Part shown: one piece after another, positions 26,130-33,784 of the stretch
How the letters are laid out: every line of letters begins with the position of its first letter
How positions within the stretch are numbered: the stretch's first letter is position 1
Assembly (NCBI RefSeq): GCF_004117935.1
Contig: NZ_SDOY01000116.1
Coordinates: 78,888-142,887 of the forward strand
Length of the DNA: 64,000 nt
Direction: 5' to 3'
Source: Streptomyces roseicoloratus
Lineage (GTDB): Bacteria > Actinomycetota > Actinomycetes > Streptomycetales > Streptomycetaceae
The notes under the pieces: model-generated
What the model saw: the letters and a program-made list of their open reading frames with translations, nothing else
Told to the model about the DNA's origin: nothing
The model's database searches: none
Program-made: the position numbers and the translations under genes

Positions 26130-27440
26130 GTGGACGTCCGTCGCATCCTCACGGCCCTGTTGCTCACCACCGCCGCGCTGTTCGCCACGGTCCCGGCGGC
26201 GGCCGGGGCCGGCCCGGGCGGAGGAGGAACCACGAGCGCCTCCGGGCGGGCCATCGCCTCCGCACCGGAGACCGGCGCAGGGCCGGGCTTCGCCTCCGTG
26301 TCGGAGAGCGGTACCGGACCGGGCTTCGCCTCCGTGTCGGAGAGCGGTACCGGACCGGGCTTCGCCTCCGTTGCGGAGAGCGCCGCCGCATCGGAGAGCG
26401 CCGCCGCGGCGCGCGACACGGCGCGGCCGACCGCGTTCACCATCTCCGGCATCGACCTCCACGACGCCCAGATCGCCAAGTTCGGCGACACCTACTACAT
26501 GTACGGCTCGATGTACGGCTGCGGCTTCGAGTGGTACGTGAAGCCGACGCCCTGGTGCGGCTTCGGCGTCTCCACCGCGCCCGCGCCGCAGGGGCCGTGG
26601 ACCCTGCCCAAGGCGCTGTTCGACCCGACGACCGTCGATCCGTGGACCGACGACTCGTGGCAGGACACCTGCGGCACGTCCGGCCAGGGCTGCTTCAACC
26701 CGCGGATGATCCGCCGCTCGGGCTGGGGTCGCGACGACGGGGCCTTCGTCCTCTGGTTCAACAGTCCCCGCCACTACTCGGCCGGCGGACCCCACGCCTA
26801 CAACGCGATGGGCTGCGCCTCCGCGGAGGGGCCGTGCGGACCCCCACCCGTGCCCGGGGGCTTCTACCGCAAGCCCGCGCTGTCCGTCTGCACGGGCAAC
26901 GGCGACTTCGGCATCATCGAATCCGGTACGCCGGGCGGCCATCCCGCGATCGTCTGCACCCTCCCGGGGTCCGCGCAGCTCAACATCGAGGAACTCGACG
27001 CCCGGGGGAGCGACGGTACGGGCGTCGGCGTGCGCAGGGTCGCCGGGCTCAAGAAGATCGAGGGGCCCGGCGGTTACTGGGACCCGGTGCAGCGGCTGTA
27101 CGTCCTCACCTACGCCGATCCCGCCTGCGGCTACTGCACCGGCACCCCGATCGGCTACGCCACCGCGCCCTCGCTGTACTCGGGCTGGGCGGCGCCGGGC
27201 AACCTCGGCTGGAACGCGCCCGCGTTCGGGCGCCGCATCTTCAACGGCAACAGCTGTGGCGGCCAGCCCAGGACCGTGACCGTCCTCGACGGGCAGGCCT
27301 GGCAGATCATCGACCTGTGGCTGGGCATCCGCAACGAGGCCGCGGCCGCCACCCATCTCGTCCCGCTGACCTACACGCCCACGCCGGGCGTCGCGGGCGA
27401 CGGACAACTCTGGCGCCCGCCGCTCCGCCTCGACTGCTGA
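26130..27440 (+). CDS. Secreted protein resembling five-bladed beta-propeller (GH43-like) hydrolases
   Basis: The precursor has 436 residues with a signal peptide (MDVRRILTALLLTTAALFA, likely cleavage near residue 26). A low-complexity region holds three 12-residue repeats (GPGFASVSESGT), then comes a domain that starts GIDLHDAQIAKFGDTYYMYGS. This opening, with later YWDPVQRLYVLTYAD, resembles GH43/GH117-type propeller proteins, where the first Asp would be catalytic. Many paired cysteines fit an extracellular location. Enzymatic role is not certain. Divergent from the STM4015-like gene, with a 170-base gap holding no clear promoter. Confidence 0.6.
   Translation: MDVRRILTALLLTTAALFATVPAAAGAGPGGGGTTSASGRAIASAPETGAGPGFASVSESGTGPGFASVSESGTGPGFASVAESAAASESAAAARDTARPTAFTISGIDLHDAQIAKFGDTYYMYGSMYGCGFEWYVKPTPWCGFGVSTAPAPQGPWTLPKALFDPTTVDPWTDDSWQDTCGTSGQGCFNPRMIRRSGWGRDDGAFVLWFNSPRHYSAGGPHAYNAMGCASAEGPCGPPPVPGGFYRKPALSVCTGNGDFGIIESGTPGGHPAIVCTLPGSAQLNIEELDARGSDGTGVGVRRVAGLKKIEGPGGYWDPVQRLYVLTYADPACGYCTGTPIGYATAPSLYSGWAAPGNLGWNAPAFGRRIFNGNSCGGQPRTVTVLDGQAWQIIDLWLGIRNEAAAATHLVPLTYTPTPGVAGDGQLWRPPLRLDC
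26280..26387 (+). repeat. Three tandem 36-bp coding repeats
   Basis: Units at 26280-26315, 26316-26351 and 26352-26387 encode GPGFASVSESGT twice and a diverged third copy. The first two are almost identical in DNA, suggesting recent duplication in the linker behind the signal peptide. Confidence 0.8.
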
Positions 27441-27465
27441 GGCCTCCGGCCCGGGGCCGGAGGCC
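27441..27465 (+). terminator. Hairpin after the secreted protein gene
   Basis: GGCCTCCGGC (27441-27450) and its exact complement (27456-27465) flank 5 bases and begin right after the stop codon. No T tract follows. Confidence 0.55.
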
Positions 27466-27594
27466 TGGTACGGAGAGGTGAAGGAGGGAGCGGTCCAGGA
27501 GTGGCGAGGCGGCGCGGCAGGCGACGGCTGGTGGGATGTCCGCGCCGGACGAAACCGGATGAACCCTGATCAACCAGTCGCGAAGGAACGGCCC

Positions 27595-28404
27595 ATGACA
27601 CCTCGTCACACCGTCACCCCCTCTGTACCCGAGGCCCGGCCGGGAGCCTGGTGCGGCGCCGTGGCCGCAGCGGCGCTGGGGGGCGTCCTCCTCCTGGGCG
27701 CCGCCGCCCCCGCCCTCGCCGCCGAACCGGGCGCCGTCACGGGGGCGGCGGCGTCAGCGGCGGCCGTACGGGCGCCGAAGGCGACCACCGTCACGGTCAG
27801 CGGCAGCGGACGGGCCGCCTCGGCACCCGACCTGGCGGTGCTCTCGGTCGGCGTTGAGGCGACCCGGAAGACCGCGAAGGAGGCCCTGGCCGCCCAGAGC
27901 GCCTCGGCGAAGGCGCTGGTCGACGCGCTGCACGCTCAGGGCATCGCCGACCGCGACGTCCGCACCGAGAACCTCTCCCTCTCGCCGGTCTACACCCAGA
28001 GCCCCGGGGGCGAGAGCAAGGTCACGGGCTACCAGGCCGGACAGAGCTTCTCGGTGAAGGTCCGCGACATCGACCGGACCGGCCAGATCATCGGCGCCGC
28101 CACCGATGCCACCGGCGACGCGGGCCGGATCAACGGCGTCGTCTTCGACGTGGCCGACCCCACCGCGCTGCGCGCCAAGGCCCGCGAGGCCGCCTACCGG
28201 GACGCCCACGACAAGGCCGCCCAGCACGCCCGTCTGAGCGGTCACCGGCTGGGCCGGCTGGTCTCGCTCACCGAAGGCGAGAGCACCCGCCCCGGCCCTG
28301 GCGCGCTCCCGAGCGCACCGGCGGACGGCGGCGAGGGCGTACCGCTCGCGCCGGGCGAGATCGAGGAGCACGTGACGCTCACGGCGGTGTTCGAGCTGGT
28401 CTGA
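27595..28404 (+). CDS. SIMPL (DUF541) domain secreted protein
   Basis: The 269-residue protein has an N-terminal signal peptide (hydrophobic core AAAALGGVLLLGAAAPALA, cleavage near residue 48) and then the SIMPL domain. The domain begins TTVTVSGSGRAASAPDLAVLSVGVEA and contains the typical ENLSLSPVYTQ segment. SIMPL proteins form oligomeric shells at the cell surface; their function is poorly known. AAGGAAC precedes the ATG at 27595; an upstream in-frame ATG at 27559 is possible. Confidence 0.85.
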   Translation: MTPRHTVTPSVPEARPGAWCGAVAAAALGGVLLLGAAAPALAAEPGAVTGAAASAAAVRAPKATTVTVSGSGRAASAPDLAVLSVGVEATRKTAKEALAAQSASAKALVDALHAQGIADRDVRTENLSLSPVYTQSPGGESKVTGYQAGQSFSVKVRDIDRTGQIIGAATDATGDAGRINGVVFDVADPTALRAKAREAAYRDAHDKAAQHARLSGHRLGRLVSLTEGESTRPGPGALPSAPADGGEGVPLAPGEIEEHVTLTAVFELV

Positions 28405-28416
28405 GCGAGGAGCCGC

Positions 28417-29352
28417 TCACTCGGTCGGCGGAGCGTCCGGGGAGTCCGGGGAGTCCGAGGGGTTCGGGGAGTCCGAGGAGTCCGAGGGGTCCGAGGGGGC
28501 GGCATGGTCCGTGGCGTCCGTGCGGACCGCGGCGGTCGCAGGGCCCGGGGCGTCCGCACCCACGCCGTCCGCACCCACGCCGTCCGCACCCGCGCCGTCC
28601 GTGGCGTCCGCACCCGCGCCGTTCCTGGCATCCGCGTCAGCGGCACCCGCGGGGCCCGCGGCACCCGCGACGCCGGTGGCGGCGCGGGCAGTGCCCGCGT
28701 CACCCGTCGGAGCCATGCCGCCGCCACCCGCGGCGTGCGCGGTGCCGGCCGGAGCCGCGTCGGGAAGCCCCAGTTCGCGGGCGAGGGCCGCGTCCGCCCA
28801 GGTCAGCATCGTGGCACGGGGGAGCGAGCCCTTGTACGAGGTCATCTGGACGGCCAGTCCGTCCAGGAAGGCGGTGAGGCGCCAGGCCGCGGCGGTCGGG
28901 TCGGGGCAGCGGAACTCGCCGGCCGCCACGCCCTCGGCGATCACCTCGGCCAGCTCGGCCTTCCACGCCCGGTCGAGAGTGCCGGCGACCTCGCGCAGCG
29001 CCGGGTCGCGCAGCGCGGCCGCCCAGCTCTCGATCCACAGCCGCCAGCCCTTGGCCTGGCCGGTCGGCGCGTACCAGCGGACGGCCGCCCGCAGCCGCCG
29101 CACCGCCGAGGTCCGGCGCCCCAGCAGGCCGCGGAGCCGCGCCAGGTCCTGCTCGGCGGCGCGGGCGAAGGCGGCCGAGACCAGCTGCTCCTTGGTCGCG
29201 AAGTGGTAGAGGACCAGCGCGTTGCTGACCCCGAGTTCCCGGGCCACGTCGGAGATGCGCAGCGCCGCCACGCCGCGGGCCTCGATCTGGGCCACGGCCG
29301 CCCGCAGCAGGGCTTCCCGCCGTTCGGTCACGCTCAACCGCTCTCTCGCCAC
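28417..29352 (-). CDS. TetR family regulator with a long low-complexity C-terminal tail
   Basis: This 311-residue protein has a TetR helix-turn-helix at residues 10-55 (LLRAAVAQIEARGVAALRISDVA ... YHFATKEQL) and a BetI-like effector domain to about residue 198. A tail of about 110 residues follows, rich in Ala/Gly/Asp then Ser/Asp/Pro, encoded by imprecise short DNA repeats. Normal family length is about 200. The GTG start lies 100 bases from the divergent metallo-hydrolase gene, a likely target. Confidence 0.85.
   Translation of the reverse strand: MARERLSVTERREALLRAAVAQIEARGVAALRISDVARELGVSNALVLYHFATKEQLVSAAFARAAEQDLARLRGLLGRRTSAVRRLRAAVRWYAPTGQAKGWRLWIESWAAALRDPALREVAGTLDRAWKAELAEVIAEGVAAGEFRCPDPTAAAWRLTAFLDGLAVQMTSYKGSLPRATMLTWADAALARELGLPDAAPAGTAHAAGGGGMAPTGDAGTARAATGVAGAAGPAGAADADARNGAGADATDGAGADGVGADGVGADAPGPATAAVRTDATDHAAPSDPSDSSDSPNPSDSPDSPDAPPTE
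28431..28640 (-). repeat. Short degenerate tandem repeats in the TetR tail
   Basis: On the + strand, 28431-28498 consists of about 9-base units close to GGGGAGTCC/GAGGAGTCC, and 28555-28640 of about 15-base units close to CACCCACGCCGTCCG. They encode the Ser-Asp-Pro and Ala-Gly-Asp-Val tail. Confidence 0.7.
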
Positions 29353-29452
29353 GCCCCGACCCTACACAGCACATGACAAAGACATGATCGCCACGGCGCC
29401 TTCCCGCCCGGGCCGCCCATAATGAAGGAACCCCCCGACTTCAGGAGGCCCT

Positions 29453-30652
29453 GTGACCGGCACCGGCTCCGACCACGCGCTGCGGACACGCCTGCGCGCA
29501 CTGCGCGCCGCGGCCTTCGGCGCCGACCCGACGGGCGCACGGCTGGAGCGCATCCGCCGCTCCCCGAACTTCGCCGACGGGACCTTCCGCAACCCCGAGG
29601 AGGCCCGGCACCGGCCGTCCGGTTCGACCGTGGAGTTCGCCAAGGTCTACTTCGAGAAGGAGGCGCGGGCACGCCGGGCCCCGAACGGCACGATCCCCGT
29701 GCATCCGACGACCGTCGCCGATCTGGCCCGGCCCGCGGCCACCGGGCTGCGCCTCACCTGGATGGGTCACTCCAGCGTGCTCGCCGAGATCGACGGCGGC
29801 CGGGTGCTCTTCGACCCGGTCTGGGGCGACCGCTGCTCGCCGTTCGCCTTCGTGGGTCCCAAGCGGCTGCATCCCGTGCCGGCGCCGCTGGCGGCGCTCG
29901 GTCCGGTCGACGTCGTGGTGATCTCCCACGACCACTACGACCACCTGGACCTGTCGACGATCAAGGCCTTGGCGACCACCGACACCCTGTTCGCGGTGCC
30001 GCTCGGCGTGGGCGCCCACCTGGAGCGCTGGGGCGTGCGTGCCTCCCGGCTGCGCGAACTGGACTGGACCGAGTCCACCGAGGTGGGCGACCTGCGGCTG
30101 ACCGCGACTCCGGCCCGCCACTTCTGCGGCCGCGGCCTGCGCAACCGGCAGCACACCCTCTGGGCCTCCTGGGTCGTCGAGGGCCCGGACCACCGCGTCT
30201 ACCACAGCGGCGACACCGGCTACTTCTCCGGCTTCAAGGACATCGGCGCCGCCCACGGTCCGTTCGACGCCACGATGATCCAGATCGGTGCGTACGCGGA
30301 GTTCTGGCCGGACATCCACATGACCCCCGAGGAGGGCCTGCGCGCCCACCTCGACCTCCAGGGCGGCACCCCGCACGGCGTCCTGCTGCCGATCCACTGG
30401 GCCACCTTCAACCTGGCCCCGCACGCGTGGGCGGAGCCGGGGGAGTGGACGAAGTACGAGGCCGAGGAGGCCGGCCAGGCGGTGGCGTTTCCCCGTCCCG
30501 GGGAGTCGTTCGAGGCCGCGGGGAAGTTGCCCGTGGAGCCGTGGTGGCGGACGGTGTCGCATCCGGTCGCGCAGCCGTGGCGTCGCCCCCGGCCTGCCGA
30601 GGTCGCCGTGGAGTCGCGCAGCGACGACCTCGACCTCGCGGGCGAGCGGTGA
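29453..30652 (+). CDS. MBL-fold metallo-hydrolase, NAPE-PLD/UlaG-like
   Basis: This 399-residue metallo-beta-lactamase-fold protein has the zinc motif SHDHYDHLD (near residues 158-166), further ligands in ARHFCGR and SGDTGY, and a late IHWATF. This set matches the N-acyl-phosphatidylethanolamine phospholipase D-like group. The GTG start follows TCAGGAGGCC. It lies divergent from the long-tailed TetR gene, which may regulate it. Confidence 0.85.
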   Translation: MTGTGSDHALRTRLRALRAAAFGADPTGARLERIRRSPNFADGTFRNPEEARHRPSGSTVEFAKVYFEKEARARRAPNGTIPVHPTTVADLARPAATGLRLTWMGHSSVLAEIDGGRVLFDPVWGDRCSPFAFVGPKRLHPVPAPLAALGPVDVVVISHDHYDHLDLSTIKALATTDTLFAVPLGVGAHLERWGVRASRLRELDWTESTEVGDLRLTATPARHFCGRGLRNRQHTLWASWVVEGPDHRVYHSGDTGYFSGFKDIGAAHGPFDATMIQIGAYAEFWPDIHMTPEEGLRAHLDLQGGTPHGVLLPIHWATFNLAPHAWAEPGEWTKYEAEEAGQAVAFPRPGESFEAAGKLPVEPWWRTVSHPVAQPWRRPRPAEVAVESRSDDLDLAGER

Positions 30653-30795
30653 CGCCGGCCGAGGACGGACCGCGGGGCACGGCCCGGATGCCGCGGCGTC
30701 CCGCGACGGAGGAGCGGGGTCGTTCGCCGCGAGCGCCGCACGGGGTGCCGGGCAGAGCGTGAAGCCGCTGCGCGGCGGTTCAGGCCCTCGCCGTC

Positions 30796-30860
30796 CCTGA
30801 GGGCCCTCAGGCCCTCGCCGTCCCCGAGGTCCCTTCTCGGTCCCGAGGTCCCTTCTCGGT
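30796..30860. repeat. Palindrome and tandem hairpin repeats between convergent genes
   Basis: CCTGAGGGCCCTCAGG (30796-30811) is a perfect 16-bp palindrome. It is followed by two identical 19-base units (30823-30841 and 30842-30860), each able to fold as CCGAG-7-CTCGG. The array lies in the 220-base gap between the MBL and GNAT genes and may terminate transcription from both sides. The rest of 30653-30795 shows no feature. Confidence 0.5.
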
Positions 30861-30871
30861 CCCTGGCGCCG

Positions 30872-31441
30872 TCATGCGCGGAGCGGACCGTGCTTCGGGA
30901 GCGGGATCTCGAAGTGCACGGTGCCCACGCCGGGGCCGTGCTCTCCCGTGGTGCGGGCGTCGAAGATCTCCTCGGCCATGCCGCGCCAGAACGCCTCGGC
31001 GCCCTCGACGTCCACATTGGTGTGCAGGTAGATGCTGTCGTACCCGGGCGTCCGGGCGACGAAGGCGCGGGCCCGGTCCACGAGGGTGCGGGCCAGGCCG
31101 TTGCGCCGGTGCTCCGGGCGTACGTAGACCCGGACGAGTTGCGCGGTGGTGCCCGAGGGGTAGCGCTCGGCGAGCCAGCGCGGGTGCGGCGGGTGGGCCG
31201 GGCCTGACGAGCGGACGCCGGTGGTGGCCACGACCTCGCCGCGGTGCACGGCGACCAGCAGCAGGTGGCGCGGGTCGTTCAGGTAGGTGTGCTCGATCTC
31301 GGTGACGTCGCGGTGCCACGCGGGCACGTAGCCGTAGCCGAAGTCCCGGTAGAAGGTGTCGAGCATGACCTGGCGGGCGCCTTCCACATCGGCTGTGGTG
31401 GCGGGGCGCACGGTGTAGGGCGGGTGCGGGGGCCGGCTCAT
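30872..31441 (-). CDS. GNAT family N-acetyltransferase
   Basis: A 189-residue acetyltransferase with the acetyl-CoA loop VRVYVRPEHRRNGLARTLV (near residues 100-118) and a C-terminal YLHTNVDVEGAEAFWRGMA. The ATG at 31441 has CAGGAG six bases upstream; longer in-frame extensions lack a ribosome site. It is divergent from the metallophore-like operon and shares its 256-base upstream region, so the same metal regulator could affect both. Substrate unknown. Confidence 0.82.
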   Translation of the reverse strand: MSRPPHPPYTVRPATTADVEGARQVMLDTFYRDFGYGYVPAWHRDVTEIEHTYLNDPRHLLLVAVHRGEVVATTGVRSSGPAHPPHPRWLAERYPSGTTAQLVRVYVRPEHRRNGLARTLVDRARAFVARTPGYDSIYLHTNVDVEGAEAFWRGMAEEIFDARTTGEHGPGVGTVHFEIPLPKHGPLRA

Positions 31442-31581
31442 CGGATCTCCTGGGATGCCTGAACGGGATACGGGGCCACGGTGCCGGGGTGCGGCTTCGG
31501 GCTGCGGTGGGGTGCGCCGGAGGTACGGGCATGTCGCGGCATGCGTGCGTCCGCATGCGGAGAGGCCGTGTTCCGACAGAT

Positions 31582-31601
31582 GACAATGAAAACGATTATC
31601 G
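31582..31601. promoter_or_regulatory. Zur/Fur-family operator-like box upstream of the ten-gene operon
   Basis: The AT-rich 15-mer TGAAAACGATTATCG (31587-31601) fits the 7-1-7 layout of actinobacterial Zur boxes (TGAAAAT-G-ATTTTCA type, recalled) at 12 of 15 positions. The overlapping 19-mer GACAATGAAAACGATTATC matches the classical Fur-box layout at about 15 of 19. It stands out in GC-rich surroundings about 100 bases before the ATP-grasp start. No IdeR/DmdR-type iron box was seen nearby. Confidence 0.6.
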
Positions 31602-31697
31602 ATAAGGTCCTGATCGGTCAAGCGGTCGCGCCCTGGCCGGTGCTGCCGCTGCCTCCGTGACGGAGCGCACTCAATCGCACTGTGTGAAGGGGAAGTC

Positions 31698-32954
31698 GTG
31701 GCTCATCTGCTGATGGTCGAGAGCTGGGTCGGGTCCATGAGCAGGTTGCTGCCACGGGCCATACGGGAGGCAGGTCACGAGTTCACCTTCCTGACCCGCG
31801 ACCTGCACCACTACCTGCGGTCGGCTCCGGAGGGCACCGCACACCCCCTCCTCGCGGCGCGTCACGTGCTCACGACGGAGACCAACGACACCGACGCGCT
31901 GCCGGCCTTCGTCGAACGGGCCCACGAGGCCCTGCGCTTCGACGGAGTGATCACCTCCTGCGACTACTACCTCGGGACGGCCGCACGCATCGCGGGACGT
32001 CTCGGGCTGCCCGGCCCCACGCCCGACGCCGTCGACAACGCGTGCCGCAAGGACGCGACGCGCCGGGTCCTGGCCGAGGCCGGGCTGCCGGGACCGCGCT
32101 TCGCGGTGTGCGCGGACTGGGCCGAGGTCGCCGCCGCGGCACACGACCTCGGCTACCCGCTGGTGTTCAAGCCCGTGGACCTGTGCGCCGGGATGTTCGT
32201 ACGCCGCGTCGACGACGAGGCCGCTCTGGCGGACGCCTTCCGCGCGCTCGCCGCCTTCCCCGTCAACGCCCGTGGACAGCACCGTGAGCCCGTGGTGCTG
32301 TTGGAGGAACTCCTCCGCGGACCCGAGGTGAGCGTCGAGACCGTCTCGCACGACGGCGCCGTGCACGTCGTCGGCGTCACCGACAAGACGCTCGGCGGGG
32401 CCCCCGCGTTCATCGAGACCGGCCACATGTTCCCCGCGGCCCTGGACGCCGCGGACACCGAGGCCGCCGAGGAGACCGCCCGACGGGCCCTCAAGGCACT
32501 GGGTCTCGACGGCGTCGTCGCCCACACCGAGATCAAACTGACTGCCGACGGGCCCCGTGTCGTCGAGGTCAATCCCCGGCCCGCCGGCAACCGCATCACC
32601 GAACTCGTGCGACACGTGACCGGCATCGACCTCGCCGGCGCCTGCGTGGACGTCGCCCTGGGCCGCGAGCCGGACCTGCGCCGCCGCGCCACCGGACTGA
32701 CCAGTGCCGCGATCGGCTTCCTGGTGCCGGACGAGCCCGGTGTCCTGGCGGCCGTCGAGGGCGCCGACGCCGTGCGCACCGCGGACGGCCTGCTGGAACT
32801 GCGGCTCGCCGATCCCGGCAGGACCGTCAGGGCCGCCGACGACAACAACGAGTACCTCGGCCACGTCATGGCGGGTGACGCGCGGGGCCTGGCCGCCCGG
32901 GACCGTGTCGCATCCCTCCTCGCCCAGCTCCGCCCCCGGGTGGTCACGCGATGA
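31698..32954 (+). CDS. ATP-grasp ligase (amino acid/peptide ligase-like)
   Basis: This 418-residue protein has an N-terminal pre-ATP-grasp domain, the ATP-binding lysine region LGYPLVFKPVDLCAGMFV (near residues 150-170) and the metal segment VVEVNPRPAGNRI (near residues 287-299). These are typical of carboxylate-amine ligases such as L-amino acid ligases. The GTG start follows GAAGGGGAAG. As first gene of an operon containing an epimerase and a cysteine-synthase-like enzyme it probably makes the amide or peptide bond of the product. Substrates cannot be read. Confidence 0.88.
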   Translation: MAHLLMVESWVGSMSRLLPRAIREAGHEFTFLTRDLHHYLRSAPEGTAHPLLAARHVLTTETNDTDALPAFVERAHEALRFDGVITSCDYYLGTAARIAGRLGLPGPTPDAVDNACRKDATRRVLAEAGLPGPRFAVCADWAEVAAAAHDLGYPLVFKPVDLCAGMFVRRVDDEAALADAFRALAAFPVNARGQHREPVVLLEELLRGPEVSVETVSHDGAVHVVGVTDKTLGGAPAFIETGHMFPAALDAADTEAAEETARRALKALGLDGVVAHTEIKLTADGPRVVEVNPRPAGNRITELVRHVTGIDLAGACVDVALGREPDLRRRATGLTSAAIGFLVPDEPGVLAAVEGADAVRTADGLLELRLADPGRTVRAADDNNEYLGHVMAGDARGLAARDRVASLLAQLRPRVVTR

Positions 32955-33784
32955 CCGCCTCCACCGGACACCCCGTCGCGGCCTCCTCGTACGACGACCT
33001 CGTCGACCGCGTCCTGGCCGGCGGCTTCGGCCCCGACCCGCGCACCCGGCGGATCTCGGTGGCCTTCACCACCCGGCAGGCGGTGCGCCACGAAGGGCGC
33101 GGCTCCGGCTACCGGAACGAGGTGCTCAGCCTGCGCCTCGCCGAAGCCGTGGGATCCTGCGCGGTCGAGCCGGGCGAGCTGCCCGACGGCGCCGTCGACG
33201 ACTGCGTCGGCGCCGACGTCGCCCGGCTCCTGGAACACGAGTCGCCGCCGGTACGGGTCGCCGCCCTCGACGCGTACCTCATGCACGCCCTGCCGCACGG
33301 TCCGGAGAACGGCGCCCGGCCCTTCCCGCTTCCCTCCGGTACGTCCCTCGAGAAGTCCCGGGCCAGGGCCCGGGCCGTGGCCGAGCTGGTCGACGCCGCA
33401 CCCGGCGCGACCGTGCTCGTCGTCGGCGTGGTCAACTCCCTGCTGGAGGCCCTGCGGGCGCGCGGACTCGCCTACGTCCCCTGCGACCTCAAGGGCGGCA
33501 CGACCGAGTGGGGCGAGCCGGTCCGCACCGACGCCCTGGCGGAGCTGGCGCGCTGCGACGCCGTCCTCGCCTCCGGAATGACCCTCGGCAACGGCAGCTT
33601 CGAGCCGCTGCGCCGGCACGCCCAGCGCCGCGGCATCCCCCTGGTGATGTTCGCGCAGACCGGCAGCGCGGTCCTGCCGCGCCTCGTCGGCTCAGGGGTC
33701 ACCGCGGTGTGCGCGGAGCCCTACCCGTTCTTCTGGCTGGACGGCGGCCCGGGGATCATCCACCGCTACGGAGGCGTCCTGTGA
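32951..33784 (+). CDS. DUF4213/DUF364 (Rossmann-like, putative heavy-metal chelation) protein
   Basis: The 277-residue protein has an N-terminal DUF4213-like half containing PPVRVAALDAYLMHAL and a C-terminal DUF364 half with a glycine-rich Rossmann loop (TVLVVGVVNSLLEAL) and LASGMTLGNGSFEPL. The family is named for a suspected metal-chelation role, but its biochemistry is unclear. ATGA and GTGA overlaps bind it to both neighbours. In this operon it may be a biosynthetic enzyme of unknown type or a metal-handling protein. Confidence 0.75.
   Translation: MTASTGHPVAASSYDDLVDRVLAGGFGPDPRTRRISVAFTTRQAVRHEGRGSGYRNEVLSLRLAEAVGSCAVEPGELPDGAVDDCVGADVARLLEHESPPVRVAALDAYLMHALPHGPENGARPFPLPSGTSLEKSRARARAVAELVDAAPGATVLVVGVVNSLLEALRARGLAYVPCDLKGGTTEWGEPVRTDALAELARCDAVLASGMTLGNGSFEPLRRHAQRRGIPLVMFAQTGSAVLPRLVGSGVTAVCAEPYPFFWLDGGPGIIHRYGGVL

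Noticed and set aside
28431..28640. CRISPR-like repeat array
   Set aside because: Units are 9-15 bases, degenerate, without unique spacers, and lie within a coding frame.
30653..30768. Possible extra small gene after the MBL-fold gene
   Set aside because: The short frames have no start with a ribosome site and no recognisable product. The region is dominated by repeats.
31442..31697. Iron-type (IdeR/DmdR) box for the metallophore-like operon
   Set aside because: No TTAGGTTAGGCTAACCTAA-like sequence is present. The visible box is of Fur/Zur type.
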